64,000 nt of DNA, from positions 1-64,000 of the forward strand of contig MU008156.1 in NCBI GenBank assembly GCA_010909165.1, in the 5' to 3' direction. A program made the position numbers and the translations under genes. The notes under the pieces were generated by a model. The model saw nothing but the letters and a program-made list of their open reading frames with translations, did no database searches and was not told where the DNA came from. This DNA is from Anthoceros angustus. Taxonomy: Eukaryota > Streptophyta > Anthocerotopsida > Anthocerotales > Anthocerotaceae. The stretch's first letter is position 1; the number at the start of each line of letters is the position of its first letter. This document shows positions 53,879-64,000 of this stretch, in pieces.

Positions 53879-56800
53879 TGTGGAGGAAAACCGGGCTTCC
53901 GAGATTCACCCTCTAGTGGCCACACTTATCCCACTGCGTTCGTGACGCTTGGGTTTCGTCCCATGAGACTTGTGGAGCAGTCGGATCTTGAAATCGCCAC
54001 CAACTACACACTACCTCGGCCTTCTAAACAAGCAAGGCGCCCTCTCACGCTCCTCTGCAGCTACACCGTGCCGCTCAGAATTCACCACGCCCACCTCTAC
54101 GACTAGGGTCCACACCCCACGAGGGTCGGGCTACGAGGGGACCCCCTACGTTGCAGCGACTTCACCACCCGTGATCTTCCACTATTCCTTTCCCATCGCC
54201 TTCCCACAATTGGCATCCTCAACCACCAACTCGACACCACGCCACTCCGACCGCCTCGCCGAATCACCACTCCTGGACCTACAACGACATCCTACCGTAG
54301 GTCCCGCCCTACTGGCGTAGGTCCACCGCTCACGCTAGGGGGACCCCCTCGGGCGACTTCTCCACCCGTGATTTTGAGACCTTAGCTCTTCCGGTGCAGT
54401 GCATTTGGGACCCCTCCCCTTAGGCTCGACTTGGGCCTTCTTCTTACTCCTAATCTCTACCTACTCCTCTACTCAACATTCAGCTCCACATTCTCCTCAA
54501 CACTCACCTCAACTCAACTCCTCATTCCTAATCTAACCTTACTTCAAGCTCCCTAGCTCGCCCTTACGACAAGCCTGGGTCCGCCTACAAGCCAAGTTCT
54601 TCCTTGGGCGGTTGCTATGAGTTTGCACACAACGAGAACCTGTGGAGTCTTTCCCTGTAGTCTACCCTCAAGCCGAGAGTTCCTTGGGCATCGCCACACA
54701 CCCAAAGCAAAGCAATTTCACAAAGAACCATTCACAAGGAGCAACTGCGAGGCGCCTGCAAGGAGCGAGCCTCCGCCAAGCACTCACCGCAAACTCCCTC
54801 TCTGACCTTGCTAGCTTGCACGAGAACTTCCTTCACAAGGAGCAAAGGACTCATGAGGTGGGAGCGCAAGACACGATAATTTTACTTCACAAGCTCCCTC
54901 CTTTTATAGGAGGTCCTCACATACAGCCTCGCGCCCCTCCGGCACCGCCTCACTCCTTATTTTAGTGTATCCTATCGATTTTAAGTTCGACATCCAAGCA
55001 TCTTGGGTAAAATTCTATTCTAGCAAATTCACCTATGTGAGCCTTAATGGCTCACAACATTCCTATCCAGCTAGTCAACACACCCTCGGGTTGACAAGCA
55101 TTCTGTCCTCCCTAAAGAAAAGTCTCCCCAAGCAATGAGCCCACACTCCAAGCTACCACCAACCCTTCAATTACCTCTAGATGCGTCGCCTGGTGATCCT
55201 ACGGATGTAGGGCCACCCTCTACACCTCCTACGGACGTGGGGTCACTTCGGCCCTACCGCCTCCACGCTCTCCACTGCAAGAAGGTCTCCCGTGAGCGGA
55301 TCTTGCTCCATGCCTTCCTCTTCCTCCTCCGAGTCATCCTCTACGGCCTTCCATACACCTGTCGGATGTGTTGGGCTGTCCAGCACCCTGGATCAGTCCT
55401 TGCATCCCTATTCTCCAGTTCCTCAAGTTCCTCTTCTCCTGGCTCCCTAGCAACCAGCTTGCCCTTCTTAGGTGCAAGCGCTTTCACCATCTTGCACCCT
55501 TCAAGATAACTGCACCAACAAGCTTGGGCACACCCCCCTGCTTGTTTCTACCTAGTCGTCACCTCAGTTTCTACACACAATTGCGAGCTTTCTTCACTTG
55601 CCACACAAAATCCACCAAGAGAGCAACTTCAGCCCTTTTCCACTTACTTCCTCTTCACTCCACAGTCCCACCTAGCTCAACCTTGATGCCCTCACAGCAT
55701 ACAACTCCTTATGCGCCCAAATCCCTCACTTGCAAGGTCCTAGGCACGCAAAATTCAGCTCCGCTGCCCTCTTCACAGTTGTGCTTCAAATCCCTTCACA
55801 CACAACTCCTTATGCACGCACACCTCCTTCTCTTTGCACACACATGGGCACCGCGTTCTCACCAAGTCCTTGCTCTAGCTTTCCTTTGCATTCCTTTGCA
55901 TGCAAGCTCTTAGTGCAATTCCTCGCGGGCTTCCTAGGTGCCACTCCTACACACCCGCTTGCATGGCCACACCCTACACTACCTACCCACATATTTATGT
56001 TTTATTATTACTTCCTAGGTTTGTACCCCTTATCAAATCTTGCTTCCCATCCATGTTTCACCCATGTGAATCTCTCCACTCCTACACTTCCGCTTCCAAT
56101 GAGGGAGATCTCCACTCCTACAAGACCTCACCACTCCTGAGGGGAGACACTCTCATCCTACCCATCTACCTACCTAACTAATGCCCGGGAGCCTGCCACC
56201 CTACATCCTACCCGCATCTCTCCCCTACTTGTTCCCTACCTTGTTCCCTACCTTGTTCCCTACCCCAGAGGGACAGTTCTCCTCTTATGGACACGCACCG
56301 TCTACCCATATACATGAATACATGAATACATGAATACATGAATACATACATACATACATACATAGAGTGCACCTCCTTCACCGCCTCCCATGCACCTCCT
56401 CCAGGGTGCACCTCCTCCCACGAGGGAGTGCCACCCTACGTGCACCCTACATCCTACCCATCTCACCCTACATCCTACCCATATACATGAATACATACAT
56501 ACATACATAGAGTGCACCTCCCTCCCTACCCCTCGTGCACTACCCCTCGTGCACCTCCCATGTACACCCTACACCTACCCCTCGTGCACTACCCTACATC
56601 CTACCATCCATGCCATACGCCATCCATGTACACCCTACGTGCACCCTACACCTACCCTCACTTTGACATGCACCCCCCCATGAGGGAGCCCTCCATTCTG
56701 CCAACTATCACCCTACACCTACCCCTCGTGGGGCTCTCATGTACCTATAATAAGTTGAAACACCTCACACAAAAGGCACCCTCTCCACACTCTTCAACGG

Positions 56801-58241
56801 CATGTAGGGAGCCCTCCATTCTTGTAGGGCCAACTATCACCCTACACCTACCCCTCGTGGGGCTCTCATGTGACCCTAATATAATAAGTTGAAACACCTC
56901 ACACAAAAGGCACCCCTCTCATGCTTCTTCCATGTACACCCTACATCCTACCTATCTACCTACCCCTCGTGGGGCTCTCATGTACCAAATATAATAAGTT
57001 GAAACACCTCACACAAAAGGCACCCCATCTCACTATCCACCTAGGATAACTCTGGAGTTCTTATACTTCATTGTCCAACACACCCAATTGGCTTGCATAA
57101 CACTTGACCTCAATAATGAACTTATTCCCCGGTGAACTCCTCACGCCTCAACAACATCTCGTATCAACCCTCCTTGCTACCCATTTCTCCTCGCGGCCAC
57201 CACAACGGCCTCCCTTCACTTTGACTTGCAGCCCCACTGCAAATTCCGCCGTCATGATGCACACCCGTTGTGATCCCTTCACCATGTTGCACCCACCGCA
57301 CCCGCTTCCTATGGTTTGGCCACACCTCCATCTTGCAGCCCATCTACAAATTCAACTGCCGTGAGTGCTCTACCACGGCCTTTCCTAGTTCAACACACGC
57401 CATCCTCACATCGTGACTCCATTGAGAGCACTTCCATGTGCCTCGGCACCGCCATGGCCTCCTCTTGCAACCCTTGTGGCTGCTCACCCTCAACATGAGC
57501 TCCTCGCTCCCATCCTTGCACCAATTCTGCTCCTCTCTCGCATCTTGAGCTCCCAACCTAGAGCCCGCAGCAGATCCTCGTGACACCACCACCATGCACT
57601 TGGCCCATCTTCCTGCAGCAACCCTTGCCACACATCTCTACCTAGCAGTCCTCCTTCTGCAAAATCTCAGCAACGTGAGCACCGCCCATGTCTCACTTCT
57701 TCCACACATGTGGCAAATTACTTTGCCTTCCCTCAAACTTGGTGGTGGCCCCAATAATCGGCCTTTGCCTGCAAGCCTATCAACAGCCAGCAAAGAACCT
57801 CAAGCTACTTCCTTGGCTTAATTGCCTTCACCCTTTCCTACCGTGGTAGGAGCTACTCCCACGCCCAGGGTCATCAAAACGCTAGCTAGGCCGCCACTCC
57901 AGCAGGGACATTCTCCTACCCATACCTATGGGGGTAGGAGTTCTCTCCACTTAGCCTACCGTGGTAGGAGTTTCTCCTGTGGTAGGATACCTCCTACCAC
58001 GGTAGGACATCTCCCACCGCTCACATATGTCTCCTACCCTCCTCACTAGAAGGTCATTTCGATCCGCTTCTTTTCCCCTAAGTATCCTCTCTGCCTTCCC
58101 GACAAAGATCCCATGTACTCCAGCTTCAATCGAACAAAAACATTTCTCGCATGTTTCCACCAAACCATTTCTATCAAAAGAATTCGGACTGTTCAAAAAC
58201 AACTCACTTAAACCGATTGCCCAAACTTTTTGCATTCCCAC
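53879..58241 (-). repeat. Element 3, 5' LTR (right copy, 4.4 kb)
   Basis: It aligns with the left LTR from TGTGG and the shared block agattcaccctctagtggcc, through the TATA (CCTATAAAAGG on the minus strand, 54900-54910), to tttctatcaaaa and the end near gcattcccac. It lacks the extra tandem duplications of the left copy, which explains the 1.9-kb length difference. Confidence 0.75.
56308..56366. repeat. Microsatellite (tacatgaa)n(taca)n
   Basis: Tandem tacatgaa units pass into tacatacataca inside the right LTR. A shorter related tract occurs near 56483-56508. Confidence 0.9.
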
Positions 58242-58254
58242 GGTAGGCGCCTGC

Positions 58255-60312
58255 GACAAGCATCCTCTCGGGAGGAGCATGAAGCATGGGGAAGTGAGGG
58301 AGAGCAAGGCAGGCGGGATGCCATGGACATGGCGGTAGAATCCAATCACCAGGCTGCATGGCAGAGAAAGGAAAGGACTTCCCCCAGAGATTTCACGAAA
58401 GAGGGCCCATAGTGATGATCGGGGTCCTCGAAGAAAAAGAAAAAACCGGACCGATTGGAAGCTTAGGCGAGGGTGGCACCCATTAGCTCATGTCCCAGCG
58501 AATGAGGAGAGGTTAGAAGCAATGAGAGATGAAGACCCTTTAACCCGATAAGGGAATCGGGCGTATCACGAAAGTTGTTCCGGAGATGGGTGGAAGTCGA
58601 GAATCTAAGGCCGTCAGATATCACTCCGGATGGATACAAGGTTGACGAAGCATGGATTTAATTACTTGGCCCGGGTCATATCGAAGGAGAATAGAGGAAG
58701 GCGTATTGCCTCTCATGTATGATAGACCCGGGAATGCGACAACATGGAAGCCTTTGGATTGGCAACGATTCGTGGCAAAAACTTATGTCATGGGAGTACT
58801 TGGCGGAATCACACTTTTGCGATGAAGCATTTGGGCGACATGGCACTGTGGAAAAACGGTTCAGAGTTTTAGAGGCTCACGTGTCTGCGGTCTCACACTT
58901 GAGATGCGGGTTCTAGCCATGCACACAATATTATGGACAAGAGAAGAAAAATGTCTTTCATCGAGCGGTCGGTATCTCGTGATGAGTCGCGCTGCCAAGC
59001 GTGAAGGGTGCATATGACTATGGCATGGAAATTCAATTTGTACAAGGTTAAGGCCTCATTGGCGGCAGCGAGGGAGAGCAAGGCGGAGGCGATGCCATGG
59101 ACATGGCGGTAGAATCCAATCACTATGCATGCGGGAGGAAAGGAAAGGACTTCCCTGATTTCACGAAAGGGCCCATAGTGATGATCGGGGTCCTCGGAAG
59201 AAAAAGAAAAAACCGGACCGATTGGAAGCTTAGGCCGTGGCACCCATTGCGGCAGTTCATGTCCCAGCGAATGAGGAGAGGTTAGAAGCGGTGAGAGATG
59301 AAGACCCTTTAACAGTGTAAGGGAATCGGGCGTATCACGAAAGTTGTTCGGAGGCAGTCTTTGGTGGTGGAGAATCTAAGGCCGGCCCATATCACTCCGG
59401 ATGGAGATCTGGAAGGTTGACGAAGCATGGCAATTACTTGGCCCGGGTCATATCGAAGGAGAATAGAGGCGTATTGCCTCTCATGTGTGACCAGCGGAAT
59501 CGACAACATGGAAGCCTTTGGATTGGCGATTCGGGCAAAAACTTATGTCATGGGGTACTTGGCGGGAATCACACTTTTGCGATGAAGCATTTGGGCGACA
59601 TGGCACGAGGAAAAAGCAGTTTGATGTCGAGGCTCACGTGTACTGCAGTCTCACACTTCAGGAGATGCGGGGTCTAGCTACATACCACAATATTATGTCG
59701 GACAAGAGAAGAAAAATGTCTTTCATCGAGCGGTCGGTATCTCGTGATGAAAGCTTATTGCCAAGCGTGAAGGTGCATATGACTATGGCATGGAAATTCA
59801 ATTTGTACAAGGTTAAGGCCTCATTGGCGGCAGCGAGGGAGAAGGCGGCGTTTACAAGCAAAACAAGGTGGATAACAGACTCATATACTTTGTATTGCAA
59901 AGCAAGAAGGAGAATTTGGGAGAATATTGACAAAATATTTATGAAGTGGGAGGTATGAGGAGTTTAAGACAGAAAAGACACACATGAGGCACAAGCAAGA
60001 AGGGCAAAAGGAAAGCGGAAGGTCGGGAAGATTCCCGAAGGTTGCTTGTATATATGAGAAGGACATGCTATACAAAAGCCATGGAAGGCTTTCGGTATAC
60101 TGCAGTGAGTGTGGACAACGGATTACTTACCGGAAAAAGTATTGGCTGGTGATGAACTGAAAGGCATGGAGGGCGACATCACTTTTGCGGAAGAAGGCTG
60201 CCAAGTTGCTATGGCGAAGCATCTTGGCACATCGTTTGAGGAAGTCGGAGAGAGTACCCGGCATTCAGCGGATGCTATGATCGTGATTTCAAACACGGTT
60301 TGCGGAAGGTAA
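58255..60312 (+). pseudogene. Plus-strand coding remnant with internal tandem duplication
   Basis: Coding-like blocks in shifting frames run left to right: RKGKDFPDFTKGPIVMIGVL and RKRKNRTDWKL, then YLARVISKENRGVLPLM, HGSLWIGNDSWQKLMSWEYL, CDEAFGRHGT and SFIERSVSRDES. The open frame 59518-59958 follows with KVHMTMAWKFNLYKVKASLA. Further on are a Cys-rich piece (LSVYCSECGQRITYRKKYW, about 60085-60140) and EGDITFAEEGCQVAMAKHLG with HSADAMIVISNTVCGR (60109-60312). I do not recognise the family. It stops at a GC-rich foldback near 60350 and may continue at 60502-60786. Confidence 0.45.
58299..59850 (+). repeat. 0.78-kb tandem duplication
   Basis: Segments 58299-59074 and 59075-59850 share gagagcaaggc, gccatggacatggcggtagaa, ccggaccgattggaagctta, aacatggaagcctttggatt and ggcatggaaattcaatttgt in order. 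They differ by many short indels and few substitutions. Confidence 0.9.
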
Positions 60313-60343
60313 ATCTTCCTTGGCCGTATTTTTCCTTTACCAT

Positions 60344-60560
60344 CTATTGATGGGCGCGGCGCCGGCGTCCTCCAGACCGATGGCGGCGGGCGCCCGGCCG
60401 GCGGCGCCCGCCTATGGATGGATGCGGGCGCGGCGGCGGCCTGCATTTGCTCAATGTGCATGTGGGGCAGCCCCCTCCACCTTGTGTGAGCATAAAGGGT
60501 TTTGTCGGGGCGCCCTCCACATGTGGCAGCAAGCCCTTATGTGTCCTTACGTTTTGGGTT
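60344..60560. repeat. GC-rich foldback segment
   Basis: The arms ggcgggcgcc and ggcgcccgcc flank a cggccggc loop near 60390-60420. Farther out gcataaagggttt and aagcccttatg pair imperfectly near 60490-60545. It separates two coding-like stretches, as an inserted foldback element would. Confidence 0.6.
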
Positions 60561-60790
60561 TTATTGTGCAGCAATTAAAGACATCGACAACTGTCCGGCT
60601 TCTAGAAGATTTCCAGCACTTCATTTTGAGGTCAACAAGCTCGGAAAGGGCTGGAAATTGAAGAAGACCTTAAGCGGACAAAGATATGGAAGGCAGGCTG
60701 TTGTTTTCAACGTCCATCGATCGACTCTCAAGTTCGATGCAGTTGAGACCAGCATTGTTGGACATGTGTGGCGCGACTTTTCTTGATGGC
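60561..60790 (+). pseudogene. Possible continuation of the coding remnant
   Basis: The frame 60502-60786 reads HFEVNKLGKGWKLKKTLSGQ and FDAVETSIVGHVWRDFS before a stop. It looks coding but has no ATG of its own and no family I recognise. Confidence 0.3.
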
Positions 60791-61199
60791 GGTAGGCGCG
60801 CACAATCCGTATCGTTGTAGGAAGGAGTCCGTTCCCAAGGGAATGGTCTCGTGCTTATTCCTGACTCTCTGAGCTGCTGAGCGGACTTCATCGAGGTTGG
60901 GTCGGCTCCACAACCTAAGTGTGTGCCCCTCCACAACTCGTCGGACGGTAGCGCGACCGGACCTTCCACAAACCCGCCGGTTCTCCGATTACTAGGAGCG
61001 GGTTTAACGGCGTTCCTTCGGTCTACGTACTCTGGCGCCCGGCTCCTCAACTCTGTCAGCCACAACTCCACCTCAACACACCTGTAGTAACCGACCTTCT
61101 CCCTTATCCATTCCGGCTAGTAGTCACAACACCAACACCATGTATTCACACGGGCCGCCTTTGCCTTCCGGGCGCTTCACGTTGCGGAAGCTGCGACCA
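60791..61199. other. Unassigned stretch
   Basis: No gene supported. The minus-strand frame 60670-61071 is open but looks like a shadow of GC-rich sequence. Confidence 0.3.
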
Positions 61200-61545
61200 A
61201 CCTGACCTCCGTTCAATGACCTCCAAGGATGGCTTCCGCCCAGTCACCCCAAGCGCCTCCTAATCCTCCGACTGCATGGAGAAGTGCTTCGCGCCTTTAC
61301 CCCCGACCTCGTTCAGTGACCTCAAGGTTGGCTTCCGCCCAGTCGCCCCAGCGCCTCCTAATCCCCTCCGGCTGCTTCACGTTCGGAGAAGTGGCTTCAC
61401 TGCATCCCCACCTCGTTCAGCGGCCTCAAGGATGGCTTCCAGCAGTCGCCCCAAGCGCCTCCTAATCCCCTCCGGCTGCTTCACGTTGCGGTGGCATGAC
61501 TGCATCCCCAGACCTTCCGTTCAGCTCAAGGTTAGTCTACAGAAA
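61200..61545. repeat. Tandem repeat of about 100-110 bp
   Basis: Three to four units share cgttcag, ctcaagg(t/a)tggcttcc, agtcgcccc and agcgcctcctaatcccctcc with ggctgcttcacgtt. Copies differ by short indels. Confidence 0.8.
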
Positions 61546-61675
61546 TCACCCATGAGCACCTCTGAGCTCGGTCCGACCCAGTCTGCACCCATCAAGCGTG
61601 TTGGAGCTCGTCACGAGCTCTAAACACATCCCTCTACCACCAATTAATCACGCGGTGGCGCGAGAACTCACTCGC

Positions 61676-62760
61676 TCCTCGAGCACGGAAGGCAAACACC
61701 GAGGCCAAGATGGTACCGGGATAGTCTGCCGTCTTGGGCCTTGAGCCTTCCTATACTCCCATACCCTAACCTAACCCGCCTATGTATGTATCCTAACCAC
61801 TATGTATGTACCTAACCACAGGTCGTGTAGTACGGACGTAGCTCATCACTGCGGACTTCTTGCCTGCGCTTCCACCGCCAAACAAGAGATCCATGCCAGC
61901 GTGCCCACCAAACTAAACCACCGACCACTCGGTCGGACTTGGCAGACGGACCACTCGTCGGACCTCGCCGGGCAGACCACCGTCGGACCTCGCCCGGGCC
62001 GGACCCTCGGACCTCGCCCGGGCGGACCACTCGTCGGACCTCGCCGGGCAGACCACTGCGACCTCGCCCGGACGGACCACTCCGTCGGACCTGCCCGGGC
62101 CAGACCACTCGTCGGACCTCGCCCGGACGGACCACCCGCTCCTCGAGCACGGAAGGCAAGAGCACAGGCGAAGATGGTACGGGATAGTCTGCCGTCTTGG
62201 GCGCTTGAGCCTTCCTATACTCCCATACCCTAACCTAACCCGCCTATGTATGTATCCTAACCACTATGTATGTACCTAACCACAGGTCGTGTAGTACGGA
62301 CGTAGCTCATCACTGCGGACTTCTTGCCTGCGCTTCCACCGCCAAACAAGAGATCCATGCCAGCGTGCCCACCAAACTAAACCACCGACCACTCGGTCGG
62401 ACTTGGCAGACGGACCTCGCGGACCTCAAGGCAGACCACCGTCGGACCTCGCCCGGGCCGGACCCTCGGACCTCGCCCGGGCGGACCACTCGTCGGACCT
62501 CGCCGGGCAGACCACTGCGACCTCGCCCGGACGGACCACTCCGTCGGACCTGCCCGGGCCAGACCACTCGTCGGACCTCGCCCGGACGGACCACCCGCTC
62601 CTCGAGCACGGAAGGCAAGAGCACAGGCGAAGATGGTACGGGATAGTCTGCCGTCTTGGGCGCTTGAGCCTTCCTATACTCCCATACCCTAACCTAACCC
62701 GCCTATGTATGTACCTAACCCCTTCTTATGTACCTAACCACAGGTAGTAATAGCCGGACG
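61676..62760. repeat. Tandem repeat with a period of about 460 bp
   Basis: The block starting ctcctcgagcacggaaggca recurs at 61676, 62131 and 62601. It is followed each time by gtctgccgtcttgggc, ccctaacctaacccgcctat and, in the first two, tcgtgtagtacggacgtagc. Each unit contains the GC-rich minisatellite. Confidence 0.88.
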
Positions 62761-63175
62761 TAGCTCATCACTGCGGACTTCTTGCCTGCTTCACTGCAAG
62801 CAGTGCGTCCATGCGGCGTACCCACCGGCTTCAACCACGGCAGACCACTCGGTCCGGACTTAGCGGGCGACCTCGCCGGAACCTCAGGCAGACCACCGTC
62901 GGACCTCGCCCGGGCCAGACCCTCGTCGACCTCGCCCGGGCAGACCCTCCGTCGGACCTCGCCGGGCAGACCCTCGCGTCAGACCTACGGACGGACCACT
63001 CCGTCGGACCTGCCCGGAGCCAGACCACTCCGTCGGACCTCGCCCGGAGACCACTCGTCGGACCTCGCCCGGGCAGACCCTCCGTCGGACCTCGCCCGGA
63101 CGGACCACTCACGGACCTCGCCCGGACGGACCACTCAGACCTGCAGACGGACCACTCCGTCGGACCTGGCCGGAC
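61930..63175. repeat. GC-rich minisatellite (cggacctcgcccgggc)
   Basis: Short units of cggacctcgcccgg(gc/ac)ggaccactc(cg)t repeat with a spacing of roughly 30 bases, in arrays at 61930-62135, 62396-62600 and 62840-63175. The unit contains the palindrome cccggg. Open frames through it are composition shadows. Confidence 0.85.
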
Positions 63176-63303
63176 CGAGGGTCTAGGGATTGCACCGTAA
63201 GTGCAATCGAAATGGCCTTATTGGCTAACTCCTCCCTATCCCTCTTAACAGTAACGACCCGAAAAAAAAGCAAAACAAGTCGCCAAGAGTACGGACATCG
63301 GAT

Positions 63304-63978
63304 TTGGCACTCCACAACATGCGTGGCTATTTACGCGCACGCCAGTACTCCCTTTTCGTGATGGATGTGCCGAGGGGCTTCAATATAGGCCCAATGGATG
63401 CAAGAATTAACGGGAGTACGATGTCATCAGTGTTCGAGAGTTTTGCGGAGAAGACAACGTCAGAGGAATTCCGCTTTATTGTGATGCATGGAGTGGAGGA
63501 CTCCCACCGCCGAGAATGTATGAGAAAGTGGTGTCGAAAAGGTGGGATGGTGTCCTTCGTTTGGGACAAGACGAACATGCCTTAGGGGTGGGGCAGAAAC
63601 ATTGGAGTACGCCATCGTGTGGTGTGTGAAGGAAGAATGTTCAAGAGACAAGGCCAACATGCTCCACAGAGTCATGAGGAGATTCAATAATGGAGATCCG
63701 TCATTACTCACGACACGGTTGTGAAGAAGCATGTATACTTATCTCACGACAAACTTGTGGTGTGCTACCCCTACCAACCGCCTTATGCGGACGTTGTGAG
63801 GCATTTTCCAAAGAAGGAGAGTGGGTGGTTGATGCATGTTAAAGTGGCACAACTATCCTGCATTATTGAGTGGTCGAAGCTGCGTTGCCATCGAAGCGGA
63901 CATGAGATCGCGGGTTATATTCCCAGCGCATTCATGGGTTTGAAATGTTACCAAATGCGAGGAAGAGCTTACATTTGA
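63304..63978 (+). pseudogene. Coding remnant weakly resembling MT-A70-type methyltransferase
   Basis: Three frames continue one another: 63304-63585, about 63570-63724 and 63721-63978. The blocks are YSLFVMDVPRGFNIGP, then FRFIVMHGVEDSH, GGMVSFVWDKTNMP, ETLEYAIVWCVK and later KLVVCYPYQPPYADVVRHF and EIAGYIPSAFMGLKC. The order D-x-P-x-G, then a W-x-K-T-N strand and then E-x-A-I-V-x-x-V-K recalls the DPPW fold of MT-A70-like N6-adenine methyltransferases. The first motif is not exact (DVPRG, not DPPWG), so the assignment is tentative. A frameshift lies near 63585. It may belong with the coding remnants at 58.3-60.8 kb, with the minisatellites between them as an insertion. Confidence 0.35.
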
Positions 63979-64000
63979 TCCGCATGGGCGAGGACCCTCT

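Larger units (their letters stand above)
39681..58241 (-). mobile_element. Giant-LTR Ty3/gypsy retrotransposon (element 3), internally deleted
   Basis: A minus-strand element of about 18.6 kb has two related terminal blocks, 39681-45953 and 53879-58241, that fit as LTRs. Both begin TGTGG; the left one ends CCACA and the right one is altered at its last bases. A polypurine tract adjoins the left block and a TGGCGC-type primer site adjoins the right. The internal part holds gag (53620 to about 48000) and integrase remnants (47720-46400), but I find no protease, RT or RNase H, so it is non-autonomous. The TTTTTGGCGC leader resembles Tat/Athila-type plant gypsy elements. No clear target duplication was found. 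Confidence 0.75.

Noticed and set aside
61930-63175. Regularly spaced short repeats resembling a CRISPR array
   Set aside because: Repeats and spacers are not distinct, units vary, there are no cas genes and the DNA is eukaryotic.
63355-63372. An exact DPPW catalytic motif
   Set aside because: The sequence reads D-V-P-R-G, so the MT-A70-like assignment stays tentative and is not claimed as an active enzyme.

Overview
This window is nuclear DNA of a green-lineage eukaryote. The one intact gene (2404-5484) encodes a Toc159-family chloroplast import receptor, so the host has plastids with a plant-type TOC translocon. Almost everything else is LTR retrotransposons, decayed genes and tandem repeats. 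Introns with GT/AG borders (16-17.6 kb and 32-34 kb), Ty3/gypsy and Ty1/copia remnants, a retroelement carrying a cytosine methyltransferase, a DUF3504-type tyrosine-recombinase gene and a DUF7869-type fragment together suggest a streptophyte with a repeat-rich genome. A charophyte alga, bryophyte or lycophyte would fit; the sequence alone does not decide which.

Layout. 1-2.4 kb: flank with no supported gene. 2.4-5.5 kb: Toc receptor, one exon. 5.9-11.4 kb: complete but frameshifted Ty3/gypsy element on the minus strand, with 5-bp target duplications and unusual AG...CT LTR ends. 11.5-15.2 kb: minisatellite, a trihelix-like fragment, a truncated Ty1/copia gag-protease and a diverged direct repeat. 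16.0-17.6 kb: a minus-strand multi-exon gene or recent pseudogene of unknown product. 19.1-28.3 kb: a second Ty3/gypsy element (minus) reading gag, protease, C5-cytosine methyltransferase, RT, RNase H, integrase and an extra 3' ORF. 28.3-34.0 kb: T-rich DNA and then a plus-strand DUF3504-like gene. 34.6-37.2 kb: decayed minus-strand DUF7869-like gene interrupted by a cluster of perfect palindromes. 38.1-39.3 kb: plus-strand coding remnant. 39.7-58.2 kb: a giant Ty3/gypsy element (minus) whose two LTRs are about 6.3 and 4.4 kb, with a tandemly repeated gag and a remnant integrase. 58.3-64.0 kb: plus-strand coding remnants with a 0.78-kb tandem duplication, GC-rich minisatellites and a final ORF that weakly resembles MT-A70-type methyltransferases.

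The strongest discovery candidate is the methyltransferase inside the 19-28 kb retroelement. Motifs resembling I, IV, VI, IX and X of C5-cytosine methyltransferases lie in order between protease and RT, so the element may once have marked DNA itself. A general oddity is that repeat copies differ largely by short indels, and conserved protein motifs continue across frameshifts, while the single-copy Toc gene is perfectly open. That could be real decay or an assembly effect in repeats. Many open frames in the window start at non-ATG codons; starts here were chosen by eukaryotic rules.
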